Source: Pseudomonas rhizosphaerae
GTDB lineage: Bacteria; Pseudomonadota; Gammaproteobacteria; Pseudomonadales; Pseudomonadaceae
DNA: 64,000 nt
Reading direction: 5' to 3'
Assembly: GCF_000761155.1 (NCBI RefSeq)
Contig: NZ_CP009533.1
Location: 62,001 to 126,000 of the forward strand
Shown here: one piece after another, positions 24,359 through 34,802 of the stretch
How positions within the stretch are numbered: the stretch's first letter is position 1
Layout: each line of letters starts with the position of its first letter
Program-made: the position numbers and the translations under genes
The notes under the pieces: generated by a model
What the model saw: the letters and a program-made list of their open reading frames with translations, nothing else
The model's database searches: none
What the model was told of the DNA's origin: nothing

Positions 24359-25099
24359 ATGTCCCAAGTCAACATGCGCGATATGCTGAAGGCCGGTGTG
24401 CACTTCGGTCACCAAACCCGTTACTGGAATCCGAAAATGGGTAAGTACATTTTCGGCGCGCGTAACAAGATCCACATCATCAACCTCGAAAAAACCCTGC
24501 CGATGTTCAACGAAGCGCTGACCTTCGTAGAGCGCCTGGCCCAGGGCAAGAACAAGATCCTGTTCGTCGGTACCAAGCGTTCCGCCGGCAAGATCGTCGC
24601 CGAGGAAGCAGCACGTTGCGGCTCGCCGTACGTCGACCATCGCTGGTTGGGCGGCATGCTGACCAACTTCAAGACCATCCGCGCTTCGATCAAGCGTCTG
24701 CGTGACCTGGAAACCCAGGCCGAAGATGGCACGTTCACCAAGCTGACCAAGAAAGAAGCTTTGATGCGCACCCGTGATCTGGAAAAACTGGATCGCAGCC
24801 TGGGTGGTATCAAGGACATGGGCGGCCTGCCTGACGCACTGTTCGTCATCGACGTCGACCACGAGCGCATCGCGATCACCGAAGCCAACAAGCTGGGCAT
24901 CCCGGTCATCGGCATCGTCGACACCAACAGCAGCCCTGAAGGCGTTGACTACATCATCCCAGGCAACGATGACGCCATTCGCGCCATCCAGCTGTACATG
25001 GGTTCGATGGCCGACGCGGTCATCCGTGGTCGCAACCACGTGGCTGGCGGTACTGAAGAATACGTTCAGGACGCACCTGCCGCAGCGGTAGAAGGCTGA
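24359..25099 (+). CDS. rpsB: 30S ribosomal protein S2
   Basis: A 246-residue S2 protein. [27 protein letters not shown] at the start, [12 protein letters not shown] and [14 protein letters not shown] in the middle, and the conserved [23 protein letters not shown] are all present. It joins the 30S head/body junction and is needed for S1 binding. It is the first gene of the superoperon and is followed by a strong hairpin and tsf. An in-frame extension to 24134 crosses the promoter and was rejected. Confidence 0.98.
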   Translation: MSQVNMRDMLKAGVHFGHQTRYWNPKMGKYIFGARNKIHIINLEKTLPMFNEALTFVERLAQGKNKILFVGTKRSAGKIVAEEAARCGSPYVDHRWLGGMLTNFKTIRASIKRLRDLETQAEDGTFTKLTKKEALMRTRDLEKLDRSLGGIKDMGGLPDALFVIDVDHERIAITEANKLGIPVIGIVDTNSSPEGVDYIIPGNDDAIRAIQLYMGSMADAVIRGRNHVAGGTEEYVQDAPAAAVEG

Positions 25100-25127
25100 G
25101 TCTAGACGCCCAGCGTTTACTCGGTAC

Positions 25128-25156
25128 GCAAAAAGGGGGCTAGGCCCCCTTTTTGC
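25128..25156 (+). terminator. Strong hairpin with T-run between rpsB and tsf
   Basis: GCAAAAAGGGGGC pairs perfectly with GCCCCCTTTTTGC around TAG (13-bp stem). The T-run is within the stem, so it can act as a partial terminator (attenuator) that lowers tsf relative to rpsB. Confidence 0.85.
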
Positions 25157-25278
25157 CACCTCGAGAACCATTGCCGGCATCGTCATCGCTCGAACTGTAA
25201 AGAGCCGCTGGCAAGGTCACGAATTGAACGCCCGTTAACGGGTGGAATGGTTAGACACCTATCCAAGAGGAATTTGAA

Positions 25279-26151
25279 ATGGCAGAGATTACTGCAGCGT
25301 TGGTCAAAGAACTGCGCGAGCGTACCGGCGAAGGCATGATGGATTGCAAAAAGGCCTTGACCAAGGCCGGCGGCGACATCGAAAAAGCCATCGACGACAT
25401 GCGTGCTTCGGGCGCCATCAAGGCCGCCAAGAAAGCAGGCAACATTGCTGCCGAAGGCGCCATCGCCGTCAAGGTTGCTGCCGACAACAAGTCCGCAGTC
25501 ATCCTGGAAGTCAACTCGCAGACCGACTTCCTGGCTCTGCAGGACGACTTCAAGCACTTCGTCGCCGCCAGCGTGGAAAAGGCTTTCGCCGACCAGCTGA
25601 CCGACGCTGCGCCACTGATCGCCGCTCAAGAGTCGGCCCGTGAAGCCCTGGTTGCCAAGGTTGGCGAAAACGTCAACATCCGCCGCCTGGTGCGTGTAGA
25701 AGGCGACGTTGTCGATGCCTACCTGCACGGCAACAAGATCGGCGTCATCGTCGCCCTGAACGGCGGCAACGCCGAACTGGCTCGCGACATCGCCATGCAC
25801 GTGGCTGCCAGCAACCCGGAATTCCTGCTGCCATCGCAGGTTTCGGCCGAGGCCATCGAGCGTGAGAAGGGCGTCTTCATGAGCCTGAACGAAGACAAGA
25901 TCAAGGGCAAGCCAGCCGAAATCGTCGAGAAAATGGTTGCTGGTCGTATCAGCAAGTTCCTCGCCGAAGCCAGCCTGGTCGAGCAGGCGTTCGTCAAGAA
26001 CCCTGAAGTCAAGGTCGGCGACCTGGCCAAGAAAGCCGGTGCTGAAATCGTTTCGTTCACCTACTTCAAGGTAGGCGAAGGCATCGAGAAGCCTGTCGAC
26101 AACTTCGCTGACGAAGTTGCCGCACAAGTGGCCGCTGCCAGCAAGCAATAA
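25279..26151 (+). CDS. tsf: Elongation factor Ts
   Basis: A 290-residue nucleotide exchange factor for EF-Tu. The N-terminal UBA-like domain has ELRERTGEGMMDCKKAL. The core has LEVNSQTDFLAL, containing the TDF residues that push into EF-Tu, then IGVIVALNGG and IAMHVAASNPEFL. Length is usual for Pseudomonas. AAGAGGAA precedes the ATG. It is flanked by a hairpin attenuator before it and a terminator after it. Confidence 0.98.
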   Translation: MAEITAALVKELRERTGEGMMDCKKALTKAGGDIEKAIDDMRASGAIKAAKKAGNIAAEGAIAVKVAADNKSAVILEVNSQTDFLALQDDFKHFVAASVEKAFADQLTDAAPLIAAQESAREALVAKVGENVNIRRLVRVEGDVVDAYLHGNKIGVIVALNGGNAELARDIAMHVAASNPEFLLPSQVSAEAIEREKGVFMSLNEDKIKGKPAEIVEKMVAGRISKFLAEASLVEQAFVKNPEVKVGDLAKKAGAEIVSFTYFKVGEGIEKPVDNFADEVAAQVAAASKQ

Positions 26152-26173
26152 GACGGATTCGTTCTGTTGCCCC

Positions 26174-26209
26174 AAAGAGGCTGCCCGCTTACGCGCGCAG
26201 CCTCTTTTT
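26174..26209 (+). terminator. Intrinsic terminator after tsf
   Basis: AAAGAGGCTGC pairs with GCAGCCTCTTT around a 12-base loop and runs into TTTTTC. It separates the rpsB-tsf unit from pyrH, whose 134-base leader follows. Confidence 0.85.
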
Positions 26210-26343
26210 CAAAGTTGGAACCCGGATTTAGCCGCTTACAAGGCGCAGGTCCGGTGGTACTGTCGCAGTGCCGCAAGCTAGAGTTAGGCGCGCCGTACAC
26301 CGGCCCGTCCAGAATTTATTAAACGCCGCAGGAGAGACACGCA

Positions 26344-27087
26344 ATGGCTCAGCAGGTGAGTGGTCGTCAACCTCGCTATAAACGCATTTTGCTCAAACTT
26401 AGCGGCGAGGCCCTGATGGGGTCCGAAGATTTCGGGATCGACCCGAAAGTGCTGGACCGCATGGCCCTCGAAGTGGGTCAGCTGGTAGGCATCGGCGTCC
26501 AGGTGGGCCTGGTCATCGGTGGCGGCAACCTGTTCCGCGGCGCAGCCTTGAGCGCCGCCGGCATGGACCGTGTCACCGGCGACCACATGGGCATGCTGGC
26601 CACGGTGATGAACGCCCTGGCGATGCGCGATGCGCTCGAGCGCTCCAACATTGCCGCCATCGTCATGTCGGCTATCTCCATGGTAGGCGTGACCGACCAT
26701 TACGATCGTCGCAAGGGTATTCGTCACCTCAATTCCGGTGATGTGGTAATTTTCGCCGCCGGTACCGGCAACCCGTTCTTCACCACCGACTCCGCAGCGT
26801 GCCTGCGCGCCATCGAGATCGATGCCGACGTGGTGCTCAAGGCGACCAAGGTCGACGGTGTCTACACGGCCGATCCGTTCAAGGATCCGAATGCTGAGAA
26901 ATTCGACCGCCTGACGTACGATGAAGTACTGGATCGCAAGCTGGGCGTGATGGACCTGACCGCCATCTGCCTGTGCCGTGATCACAAGATGCCGTTGCGG
27001 GTATTCAACATGAACAAGCCTGGCGCTCTGCTGAACATCGTAGTGGGCGGCGCCGAAGGAACTCTGATCGAGGAAGGCGAAGTATGA
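26344..27087 (+). CDS. pyrH: UMP kinase
   Basis: A 247-residue hexameric amino-acid-kinase-fold enzyme phosphorylating UMP to UDP. Visible motifs: [15 protein letters not shown] (phosphate loop), [27 protein letters not shown] (UMP site) and [13 protein letters not shown]. In gamma-proteobacteria it is activated by GTP and inhibited by UTP. Its stop overlaps the frr start by ATGA, so the two are translated together; pyrH then frr is a near-universal order. Confidence 0.98.
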   Translation: MAQQVSGRQPRYKRILLKLSGEALMGSEDFGIDPKVLDRMALEVGQLVGIGVQVGLVIGGGNLFRGAALSAAGMDRVTGDHMGMLATVMNALAMRDALERSNIAAIVMSAISMVGVTDHYDRRKGIRHLNSGDVVIFAAGTGNPFFTTDSAACLRAIEIDADVVLKATKVDGVYTADPFKDPNAEKFDRLTYDEVLDRKLGVMDLTAICLCRDHKMPLRVFNMNKPGALLNIVVGGAEGTLIEEGEV

Positions 27088-27641
27088 TCAACGAAATCAA
27101 GAAGGATGCGCAGGCGCGCATGCAGAAATCCCTGGAGTCGCTGCAGCACGCGTTCGGTCGTATCCGTACCGGCAAGGCGCACCCAAGCATCCTGGAAGGC
27201 GTCCAGGTTCCCTACTACGGTGCCGACACCCCGATCAACCAGGTCGCCAGCATTACCGTGAAGGACTCGCGCACCCTGCAGGTCGTCGCGTTCGAGCGCA
27301 ACATGCTCGCTGCGGTCGACAAGGCCATCGGTTCCGCCGGCCTGAACCTCAACCCGACCAACCTGGGCGAGTTGCTGCTGATCTCCATGCCTGCACTGAC
27401 CGAAGAAACCCGCAAGGGCTTCACCAAGCAGGCGCGTGACGCTGCCGAAGATGCCCGCGTGGCCGTGCGCAACATCCGTCGTGATGCCTTGAGCCAGTAC
27501 AAGGATCTGGTCAAGGAAAAGGAAATCAGCGAAGACGAAGAACGTCGTGCCGCCGATGATATCCAGAAGCTGACCGACAAGTTCGTCGCGGACATCGAAA
27601 CGGCCGTGAAGCAGAAAGAAGCGGACCTGATGGCCGTTTAA
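27084..27641 (+). CDS. frr: Ribosome recycling factor
   Basis: A 185-residue tRNA-mimicking protein that splits post-termination ribosomes with EF-G. The three-helix bundle opens [20 protein letters not shown]. The family motif [21 protein letters not shown] and the C-terminal [20 protein letters not shown] are intact. It overlaps pyrH by 4 bases and precedes uppS by 16. Confidence 0.98.
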   Translation: MINEIKKDAQARMQKSLESLQHAFGRIRTGKAHPSILEGVQVPYYGADTPINQVASITVKDSRTLQVVAFERNMLAAVDKAIGSAGLNLNPTNLGELLLISMPALTEETRKGFTKQARDAAEDARVAVRNIRRDALSQYKDLVKEKEISEDEERRAADDIQKLTDKFVADIETAVKQKEADLMAV

Positions 27642-27657
27642 GGAATTAGTCCGTCTC

Positions 27658-28413
27658 ATGGAAAAGACCAAGTTGGCTGTACCTTCCACGGTACCGCGGC
27701 ATGTTGCGATCATCATGGATGGCAACAATCGCTGGGCCAAGAAACGTTTGCTGCCCGGTGTCGCTGGGCACAAGGCCGGTGTGGATGCCGTACGCGCGGT
27801 CATCGAGGTGTGTGCCGAGGCCAAGGTCGAGGTACTGACCTTGTTCGCTTTTTCCAGCGAGAACTGGCAGCGTCCGGCCGACGAGGTCGGGGCGCTGATG
27901 GAGCTGTTCTTCAGTGCGCTGCGTCGCGAGGCGCGGCGCCTGAACGACAACCGGATCAGCCTGCGGATCATCGGTGACCGCTCGCGGTTCCACCCCGAGT
28001 TGCAGGCCGCCATGCGCGAAGCCGAAGCGGCCACCGCCGGCAACGACCGCTTCGTCCTGCAGATCGCCGCCAATTATGGCGGTCAGTGGGACATTGCCCA
28101 GGCGGCCCAGCGTCTTGCCCGGGAAGTCCAGGCTGGCCACCTCAAGCCCGAAGACATCACCCCCGATCTGCTGCAGACCTGTCTGGCCACGGGTGACTTG
28201 CCCTTGCCGGATCTGTGCATCCGTACCGGCGGCGAGCATCGCATCAGCAACTTCCTGCTGTGGCAGCTGGCCTACGCCGAGCTGTACTTTTCCGACCTGT
28301 TCTGGCCGGATTTCAAACACGAGGCCATGCGCACGGCGCTGGCCGATTTCGCTTCGCGCCAGCGGCGGTTCGGTAAAACGAGCGAGCAGGTCGAAGCCGG
28401 AGCCCGTGCTTAA
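27658..28413 (+). CDS. uppS: Undecaprenyl diphosphate synthase
   Basis: A 251-residue cis-prenyltransferase making the C55 carrier for peptidoglycan and LPS from FPP and IPP. The catalytic MDGNNRWAKKR (Asp21 for Mg) is at the N-terminus; LTLFAFSSENWQRP and LPLPDLCIRTGGEHRISNFL carry the substrate Arg residues. The stop TAA shares its last A with the ATG of cdsA (TAATG). Genes for the precursor supply (dxr, ispD, ispF) are also in this window. Confidence 0.97.
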   Translation: MEKTKLAVPSTVPRHVAIIMDGNNRWAKKRLLPGVAGHKAGVDAVRAVIEVCAEAKVEVLTLFAFSSENWQRPADEVGALMELFFSALRREARRLNDNRISLRIIGDRSRFHPELQAAMREAEAATAGNDRFVLQIAANYGGQWDIAQAAQRLAREVQAGHLKPEDITPDLLQTCLATGDLPLPDLCIRTGGEHRISNFLLWQLAYAELYFSDLFWPDFKHEAMRTALADFASRQRRFGKTSEQVEAGARA

Positions 28414-29228
28414 TGCTTAAACAACGCATCATCACTGCGCTGATCCTGTTGCCGATTGCCCTGTGCGGTTTCTTCCTGCTCGAAGGGGCGGGTTTCGCCC
28501 TGTTCATCGGCCTGGTGGTGACCTTGGGCGCCTGGGAATGGGCGCGCCTGGCCGGTTTCGAAAAACAACCGGCGCGCATTGCCTTCGCGGCCGTGGTAGC
28601 GGGCCTGTTGTTCTTCCTCTACCTCACGCCCGGGCTGGCGCCGTTCGTGCTCGGTGCTGCAGTGCTGTGGTGGTGCCTGGCCACGTTCCTGGTGCTGACG
28701 TATCCGCGCACCAGTGAGCATTGGGCCAGCCTTGCCTGCAAGTTGCTGATCGGCCTGCTGATCCTGCTGCCGGCCTGGCAAGGCCTGGTGCTGCTCAAGG
28801 GTTGGCCGCTGGGTAACTGGCTGATCATGACCGTTATGGTGCTGGTGTGGGGTGCCGACATCGGCGCCTACTTCACCGGCAAAGCCTTGGGCAAGCGCAA
28901 GCTGGCGCCGCAGGTCAGCCCCGGCAAAAGCTGGGAAGGTTTCTACGGCGGGCTGGTGACCAGCCTGTTGATCACCCTGGCCATCGGCCTGGTGCGTGAC
29001 TGGGGCGTCGGCCAGATGCTCGCGGGCCTGGTCGGCGCTGCGATCGTGGTGGCCATTTCGGTCGTGGGCGATCTGACCGAAAGCATGTTCAAGCGTCGTT
29101 CGGGCATCAAGGACAGCAGCAACCTGCTGCCCGGCCATGGCGGTGTACTGGATCGCATCGACAGCCTGACCGCAGCCGTACCGGTGTTCGCCGTACTGCT
29201 GTGGGCCGCTGGCTGGGGCGTGATGTGA
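28413..29228 (+). CDS. cdsA: Phosphatidate cytidylyltransferase (CDP-diglyceride synthase)
   Basis: A 271-residue polytopic inner-membrane enzyme making CDP-diacylglycerol for all phospholipids. About seven hydrophobic segments are visible. The C-terminal signature [20 protein letters not shown] followed by GVLDRIDSL is the CDP-alcohol-forming motif with its Asp/Lys/Arg residues. It overlaps uppS upstream and dxr downstream by single-codon overlaps. Confidence 0.97.
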   Translation: MLKQRIITALILLPIALCGFFLLEGAGFALFIGLVVTLGAWEWARLAGFEKQPARIAFAAVVAGLLFFLYLTPGLAPFVLGAAVLWWCLATFLVLTYPRTSEHWASLACKLLIGLLILLPAWQGLVLLKGWPLGNWLIMTVMVLVWGADIGAYFTGKALGKRKLAPQVSPGKSWEGFYGGLVTSLLITLAIGLVRDWGVGQMLAGLVGAAIVVAISVVGDLTESMFKRRSGIKDSSNLLPGHGGVLDRIDSLTAAVPVFAVLLWAAGWGVM

Positions 29229-30415
29229 GCCGCGTGCAGCGTATTACCGTACTGGGCGCGACCGGCTCCATTGGCCTGAGCACGCTCGACGTGATTGCTC
29301 GCCATCCGGATCGCTACGCCGCGTTCGCCCTGACCGGCTTTTCGCGCATGGACGAGCTCTTGGCGCTGTGCCTGGTGCATCGCCCGGTGTTTGCCGTGGT
29401 GCCCAGTCAGGAATGCGCCAGCGCCCTGCAGCAGGCATTGCTTCAAGCCGGATCGCGCACCGAGGTACTGATCGGTGAAGAGGGCCTGTGCCAGGTTTCG
29501 GCGGCGCCGGAAGTGGATGCCGTGATGGCGGCCATCGTCGGCGCGGCGGGTTTGCGCCCGACGCTGGCAGCGGTGCGTGCAGGCAAGAAAGTGCTGCTGG
29601 CCAACAAGGAAGCGCTGGTCATGTCGGGCGCCTTGTTCATGCAGGCCGTGCGCGACAGCGGCGCCGTCGTGTTGCCGATCGACAGCGAACACAACGCCAT
29701 TTTCCAGTGCATGCCCCGTGATTTCGAGCGTGGCCTGAGTCAGGTCGGTGTGCGCCGGATTCTGCTGACCGCATCAGGCGGACCGTTTCGGCAGACTCCG
29801 CTGCAGCAGCTGGAACAGGTCACCCCTGAGCAGGCCTGCGCCCACCCCAATTGGTCGATGGGGCGCAAGATTTCCGTCGATTCGGCGAGCATGATGAACA
29901 AGGGCCTGGAGCTGATCGAGGCGTGCTGGCTGTTCGATGCGCGTCCCGAGCAGATCGAAGTGGTCGTGCATCCGCAAAGCGTGATCCATTCCCTGGTCGA
30001 CTATGTCGACGGCTCGGTGCTGGCTCAGTTGGGCAACCCCGACATGCGCACGCCGATCGCCCATGCCATGGCCTGGCCTCAACGTGTGGACTCCGGCGTG
30101 GCACCTCTGGACCTGTTCGCCATCGCCCGGCTGGATTTCGAGGCGCCGGACGAGCAGCGGTTTCCCTGCCTGCGCCTGGCGCGGCAGGCAGCCGAGGCGG
30201 GCGACAGTGCCCCGGCCATGCTCAACGCGGCGAACGAAATCGCAGTGGCGGCGTTCCTCGAGCGTCGCATACGCTACCCGCAGATCCCGCGTATGATCGA
30301 AGACGTCTTGAACCAGGAGCCGGTCGTTGCGCTGGACACGCTCGATACGGTCTTCGCCGCGGATGCGCGCGCGCGCGATCTGGCCCAGCAATGGTTGAAC
30401 CAGCACGGGAACTGA
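29225..30415 (+). CDS. dxr: 1-deoxy-D-xylulose 5-phosphate reductoisomerase
   Basis: A 396-residue NADPH enzyme of the MEP isoprenoid pathway, converting DXP to MEP. The NADPH motif [16 protein letters not shown] lies at residues 7-22. [24 protein letters not shown] (metal and substrate) and the flexible loop ASGGPFRQT are present, with [19 protein letters not shown]. The GTG at 29225 overlaps the cdsA stop (GTGA) and gives the usual length. Confidence 0.96.
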   Translation: MSRVQRITVLGATGSIGLSTLDVIARHPDRYAAFALTGFSRMDELLALCLVHRPVFAVVPSQECASALQQALLQAGSRTEVLIGEEGLCQVSAAPEVDAVMAAIVGAAGLRPTLAAVRAGKKVLLANKEALVMSGALFMQAVRDSGAVVLPIDSEHNAIFQCMPRDFERGLSQVGVRRILLTASGGPFRQTPLQQLEQVTPEQACAHPNWSMGRKISVDSASMMNKGLELIEACWLFDARPEQIEVVVHPQSVIHSLVDYVDGSVLAQLGNPDMRTPIAHAMAWPQRVDSGVAPLDLFAIARLDFEAPDEQRFPCLRLARQAAEAGDSAPAMLNAANEIAVAAFLERRIRYPQIPRMIEDVLNQEPVVALDTLDTVFAADARARDLAQQWLNQHGN

Positions 30416-30445
30416 CACCCGTATGGCCGTAGTTCGGAGAGAGTT

Positions 30446-31795
30446 ATGAGTGCGCTCTACATGATTATCGGCACCTTGGTGGCATTGGGTGTGCTGGTTA
30501 CCTTTCACGAGTTTGGCCATTTCTGGGTCGCACGGCGCTGTGGCGTCAAGGTGCTGCGTTTTTCGGTGGGTTTCGGCACGCCGCTGCTGCGCTGGCACGA
30601 CCGCCAGGGCACCGAGTTCGTCGTTGCGGCGATTCCCTTGGGCGGCTACGTCAAGATGCTCGACGAGCGTGAAGGCGAAGTGCCGGCCGACCAGGCGGAG
30701 CAGTCTTTTAACCGCAAGAGCGTGCGTCAGCGCATTGCCATCGTCGCCGCCGGTCCGGTGGCCAACTTTCTGCTGGCGCTGGTTTTCTTCTGGCTGCTCG
30801 CAATGCTGGGCACTCAGCAACTCAAGCCGGTAGTCGGCTCGGTCGAGCCGGGCAGTATTGCGGCAACCGCCGGTCTGATGGCGGGCGAGGAAATCGTTGC
30901 CGTTGATGGCGAAAGCACGGCGGGTTGGGCTGCGGTGAACCTGCAGATGGTCCGTCGCCTGGGCGAAACCGGAGCCTTGCAACTGACCGTGCGCGAGCCG
31001 GGCGCAACCGCGGAAACCACGCGTTCGCTGGCCTTGAATCAATGGCTGCAAGGCTCCGATGAGCCCGATCCGATTCGCTCGCTGGGCATTCGTCCCTGGC
31101 GTCCGGCGCTGGCACCGATCCTTGCCGAACTCGATCCGAACGGCCCCGCTCAGGCCGCCGGCCTGCGCACCGGAGACCGCCTGCTGGCGCTGGACGGCCA
31201 GCCACTGGGCGATTGGCAGCAGGTCGTGGACCTGGTGCGCGAACGTCCGGACAGTCGCATCGTACTGCGCGTGGAACGCGACAATGCCCCGTTGGACGTG
31301 CCGGTCAACCTCGTTTCCAAGGGCGAGGGCAAAGCCGCAGGGTACTTGGGCGCCGGGGTGAAACCGGTCGAATGGCCCCCGCAAATGCTGCGTGAAGTCA
31401 GCTACGGGCCACTGGATGCAGTGGTCGAAGGCGCCAGGCGCACCTGGACCATGAGCGTGCTGACCCTTGATTCCCTGAAGAAAATGCTGTTCGGCGAGCT
31501 CTCGGTAAAAAACTTGAGTGGACCGATAACCATTGCTAAAGTGGCGGGCGCTTCGGCCCAGTCGGGTTTTGGGGATTTCCTGAATTTCCTCGCCTACCTG
31601 AGCATAAGCCTCGGAGTTCTCAATTTGCTGCCCATTCCGGTACTGGATGGGGGGCATCTGTTGTTCTACCTGATTGAGTGGGTGCGTGGTCGCCCCGTCT
31701 CTGATCGGGTACAGGGTTGGGGAATCCAGATCGGCATCAGTCTGGTGGTTGGGGTCATGCTGCTCGCCCTGATAAACGATCTGGGTCGTCTGTAA
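30446..31795 (+). CDS. rseP: Site-2 intramembrane zinc protease RseP/MucP
   Basis: A 449-residue inner-membrane protease. It cuts the anti-sigma factor MucA/RseA after the first DegS/AlgW cut, releasing sigma AlgU/RpoE. The zinc motif HEFGH (His21, Glu22, His25) is in the first membrane segment. Two periplasmic PDZ domains lie at about residues 120-210 and 215-310. The distal NLLPIPVLDGGHLLFYL holds the third ligand Asp. It sits directly before bamA, fitting its role in envelope stress control. Confidence 0.96.
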   Translation: MSALYMIIGTLVALGVLVTFHEFGHFWVARRCGVKVLRFSVGFGTPLLRWHDRQGTEFVVAAIPLGGYVKMLDEREGEVPADQAEQSFNRKSVRQRIAIVAAGPVANFLLALVFFWLLAMLGTQQLKPVVGSVEPGSIAATAGLMAGEEIVAVDGESTAGWAAVNLQMVRRLGETGALQLTVREPGATAETTRSLALNQWLQGSDEPDPIRSLGIRPWRPALAPILAELDPNGPAQAAGLRTGDRLLALDGQPLGDWQQVVDLVRERPDSRIVLRVERDNAPLDVPVNLVSKGEGKAAGYLGAGVKPVEWPPQMLREVSYGPLDAVVEGARRTWTMSVLTLDSLKKMLFGELSVKNLSGPITIAKVAGASAQSGFGDFLNFLAYLSISLGVLNLLPIPVLDGGHLLFYLIEWVRGRPVSDRVQGWGIQIGISLVVGVMLLALINDLGRL

Positions 31796-31815
31796 CGCTT
31801 CGCTCGTTTGCGAAC

Positions 31816-31840
31816 CTGCCGCTTCTGCGGCAGTTTGTTT
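31816..31840 (+). terminator. Hairpin with T-rich tail between rseP and bamA
   Basis: CTGCCGC pairs with GCGGCAG around a TTCT tetraloop and is followed by TTTGTTT. It could partly terminate rseP transcription, so bamA may need its own promoter input. Confidence 0.65.
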
Positions 31841-31868
31841 ATTGCCAGTTGGAATAAGAAAGGACTTC

Positions 31869-34241
31869 ATGAAACGTCTGCTGCTAACTGCGGTTCTTGC
31901 CGTACTGATGATCGCTGAAGTTCACGCCGCGTCCTTCACCATCTCCGATATTCGTGTCAACGGTCTGCAGCGGGTTTCCGCCGGCAGCGTGTTTGGCGCG
32001 TTGCCGTTGAACGTAGGTGATCAGGCCGACGACGGTCGCCTGGTGGAATCGACCCGTGCACTCTTCAAAACCGGGTTCTTCCAGGATATCCAGCTGGGCC
32101 GGGACGGTAACGTCCTGGTGATCACCGTGGTCGAACGACCTTCGGTGGCCAGTATCGACATCGAAGGTAACAAGGCGATCTCCACCGAAGACCTGATGAA
32201 GGGCCTCAAGCAGTCCGGCCTGGCCGAAGGCGAGATCTTCCAGCGCGCGACCCTCGAAGGCGTGCGCAACGAGTTGCAGCGTCAGTACGTGGCCCAGGGC
32301 CGCTACTCGGCATCGGTCGACACCGAAGTGGTCACCCAGCCGCGCAACCGTGTGGCCCTGAAGATCAACATCAACGAAGGCACGGTCGCGGCCATCCAGC
32401 ACATCAACGTGGTGGGCAACTCGGTGTTCCCCGAGGAAGACCTGACCGACCTGTTCGAGCTCAAGACGTCCAACTGGCTGTCGTTCTTCCGCAACGACGA
32501 CAAGTACGCACGCGAAAAGCTGTCCGGTGACCTGGAGCGTCTGCGCTCCTACTACCTGGACCGCGGTTACATCAACATGGACATCGCGTCCACGCAGGTG
32601 TCGATCACCCCGGACAAGAAACACGTCTACATCACCGTCAACGTCAACGAAGGTGAAAAGTACACCGTTCGCGACGTCAAGCTCAGCGGCGACTTGAAGG
32701 TGCCCGAAGACCAGGTCCAGCAGTTGATGCTGGTGAAGAAGGGCCAGGTGTTCTCGCGCAAGGTCATGACGTCGACCTCCGAGCTGATCACCCGCCGCCT
32801 GGGTAACGACGGCTACACCTTTGCCAACGTCAACGGCGTGCCTCAGCCGCACGATGAAGACCACACCGTCGACATCACCTTCGTGGTCGATCCGGGCAAG
32901 CGTGCCTACGTCAACCGCATCAACTTCCGTGGCAACACCAAGTCGGAAGACGAAGTGCTGCGTCGCGAAATGCGCCAGATGGAAGGCGGCTGGGCTTCGA
33001 CCTACTTGATCGACCAATCCAAGACCCGCCTCGAGCGCCTTGGCTTCTTCAAGGAAGTGAACGTCGAGACGCCGGCCGTGCCCGGTACCGACGACCAGGT
33101 CGACGTCAACTATGCCGTGGAAGAGCAGGCGTCGGGTTCGATCACCGCCAGCGTCGGCTTCGCCCAGAGCGCCGGTTTGATTTTGGGTGGTTCGATCAGC
33201 CAGAACAACTTCCTGGGTACCGGTAACCGCGTGTCGATCGGCCTGACCCGCAGCGAGTACCAGAGCCGCTACAACTTCAGCTACACCGACCCGTACTACA
33301 CGCCGGACGGCGTCAGCCTGGGCTATAACGCTTTCTACCGCACCACCGACTACGACGACCTCGACGTCGACGTGGCCAGCTATGCCGTGGACAGTCTGGG
33401 CGCCGGCATGAACTTCGGCTACCCGATCAGCGAAACCTCGCGCTTGACCTTCGGCTTGAGCGTGCAGCAGGACGAGATCAAGACCGGTAAGTACACCGTC
33501 AACGAAATCTTCGATTTCACCGAGAAGGAAGGTGAGAAGTTCACCAACTTCAAGGCGTCCGCCGGTTGGTCTTCGTCGACGCTGAACAAAGGCGTGCTGC
33601 CGACCCGCGGTGCTTCGCAAAGCTTGACGGGTGAAATCACCATTCCAGGCAGCGACTTGTCGTTCTTCAAGATCGACTACCGCAACCAGGCGTTTGTGCC
33701 GGTGACCGAAAACTACACGATGCGCTTCCACACCGAGCTGGGTTACGGTGACGGCTATGGCTCGACCGACGGCTTGCCGTTCTATGAGAACTACTACGCC
33801 GGTGGTTTCAACTCTGTACGTGGCTTCAAGGACAGCACGCTGGGTCCGCGCAGCACGCCGAGCAAGGAAAACCCTCGTCGCGGTACGTTGGACGACCCTG
33901 ACACAGACCCGCTGGCCTTCGGTGGTAACGTCCAGATCACCGGTGGCGCAGAAGTACTGTTTCCTTTGCCATTCGTAAAAGACCAACGCTCGCTGCGTAC
34001 GTCCCTGTTCGTTGACGTCGGTAACGTCTTCGACACCAACTGCAGTGACTCGGTTACAGCAGACAAAAAGGTTGTCCGCTGCAACGACATCGACATCGCC
34101 AACATGGCCGTCTCCGCCGGCTTGGGCGTGACCTGGATCACCGCCCTGGGCCCACTGAGCTTCAGCCTGGCGATGCCGGTCAAGAAGCCTGACAATGCCG
34201 AAACCCAGGTCTTCCAATTCTCTCTGGGCCAGACCTTCTAA
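31869..34241 (+). CDS. bamA: Outer membrane protein assembly factor BamA
   Basis: A 790-residue Omp85 protein, the core of the BAM complex that inserts beta-barrel proteins. A signal peptide spans about residues 1-20 (ends EVHA). Five POTRA domains run to about residue 420 (first: ISDIRVNGLQRVSAGSVFG). The barrel then contains the GFNSVRGFKDSTLGP segment with the VRGF motif on extracellular loop 6, and the last residue is Phe as outer-membrane barrels require (FQFSLGQTF). The start was set at 31869 over 31842 for the signal peptide and AAAGGA site. Confidence 0.97.
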   Translation: MKRLLLTAVLAVLMIAEVHAASFTISDIRVNGLQRVSAGSVFGALPLNVGDQADDGRLVESTRALFKTGFFQDIQLGRDGNVLVITVVERPSVASIDIEGNKAISTEDLMKGLKQSGLAEGEIFQRATLEGVRNELQRQYVAQGRYSASVDTEVVTQPRNRVALKININEGTVAAIQHINVVGNSVFPEEDLTDLFELKTSNWLSFFRNDDKYAREKLSGDLERLRSYYLDRGYINMDIASTQVSITPDKKHVYITVNVNEGEKYTVRDVKLSGDLKVPEDQVQQLMLVKKGQVFSRKVMTSTSELITRRLGNDGYTFANVNGVPQPHDEDHTVDITFVVDPGKRAYVNRINFRGNTKSEDEVLRREMRQMEGGWASTYLIDQSKTRLERLGFFKEVNVETPAVPGTDDQVDVNYAVEEQASGSITASVGFAQSAGLILGGSISQNNFLGTGNRVSIGLTRSEYQSRYNFSYTDPYYTPDGVSLGYNAFYRTTDYDDLDVDVASYAVDSLGAGMNFGYPISETSRLTFGLSVQQDEIKTGKYTVNEIFDFTEKEGEKFTNFKASAGWSSSTLNKGVLPTRGASQSLTGEITIPGSDLSFFKIDYRNQAFVPVTENYTMRFHTELGYGDGYGSTDGLPFYENYYAGGFNSVRGFKDSTLGPRSTPSKENPRRGTLDDPDTDPLAFGGNVQITGGAEVLFPLPFVKDQRSLRTSLFVDVGNVFDTNCSDSVTADKKVVRCNDIDIANMAVSAGLGVTWITALGPLSFSLAMPVKKPDNAETQVFQFSLGQTF

Positions 34242-34285
34242 GGTCTGCTCCTTGGCAACAACAACGGATTTTGTAGGAGTTTATT

Positions 34286-34801
34286 GTGCGCAAGTTGACT
34301 CAAATGGTTGTTCTGGCCGCGACCCTCGCCGCCTCGTTGGGTGCCGCTCCGGCCTTCGCCGACATGAAAATCGCTGTTCTGAACTATCAGATGGCGCTGC
34401 TCGAGTCTGACGCTGCCAAGAAATACGCGGTCGATGCCGAGAAGAAATTCGGCCCGCAACTGAGCAAGCTCAAGACCCTGGAAAGCAGCGCCAAGAGCAT
34501 CCAGGACCGCCTGGTTGCCGGTGGCGACAAGATGGCCCAGCCCGAGCGTGAGCGCCTGGAGCTCGAATTCAAGCAGAAAGCCCGCGACTTCCAGTTCCAG
34601 TCCAAGGAGCTGAACGAAGCCAAGGCCGTTGCCGACCGCGAAATGCTCAAGCAGCTCAAGCCCAAGCTCGACGGTGCCGTTGAGGAAGTCATCAAGAAAG
34701 GTGCCTTCGACCTGGTGCTGGAGCGCGGTGCGGTGATTGATGTCAAACCTCAGTTCGACATCACTCGCCAGGTCATCGAGCGCATGAATCAGTCGCGCTG
34801 A
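34286..34801 (+). CDS. skp: Periplasmic chaperone Skp/OmpH
   Basis: A 171-residue chaperone that holds unfolded outer-membrane proteins. The signal peptide covers residues 1-25 (ends APAFA). The mature part begins [20 protein letters not shown] and continues as the long charged helices of the tentacles ([19 protein letters not shown] ... [19 protein letters not shown]). The start is GTG with TAGGAG upstream. It lies between bamA and lpxD; its stop and the lpxD ATG are one base apart. Confidence 0.95.
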   Translation: MRKLTQMVVLAATLAASLGAAPAFADMKIAVLNYQMALLESDAAKKYAVDAEKKFGPQLSKLKTLESSAKSIQDRLVAGGDKMAQPERERLELEFKQKARDFQFQSKELNEAKAVADREMLKQLKPKLDGAVEEVIKKGAFDLVLERGAVIDVKPQFDITRQVIERMNQSR

Positions 34802-34802
34802 T

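Noticed and set aside
31884..34217. Very long open frame antisense to bamA
   Set aside because: High GC and codon bias leave antisense frames open. It lacks a ribosome site and family motifs and lies opposite an undoubted gene.
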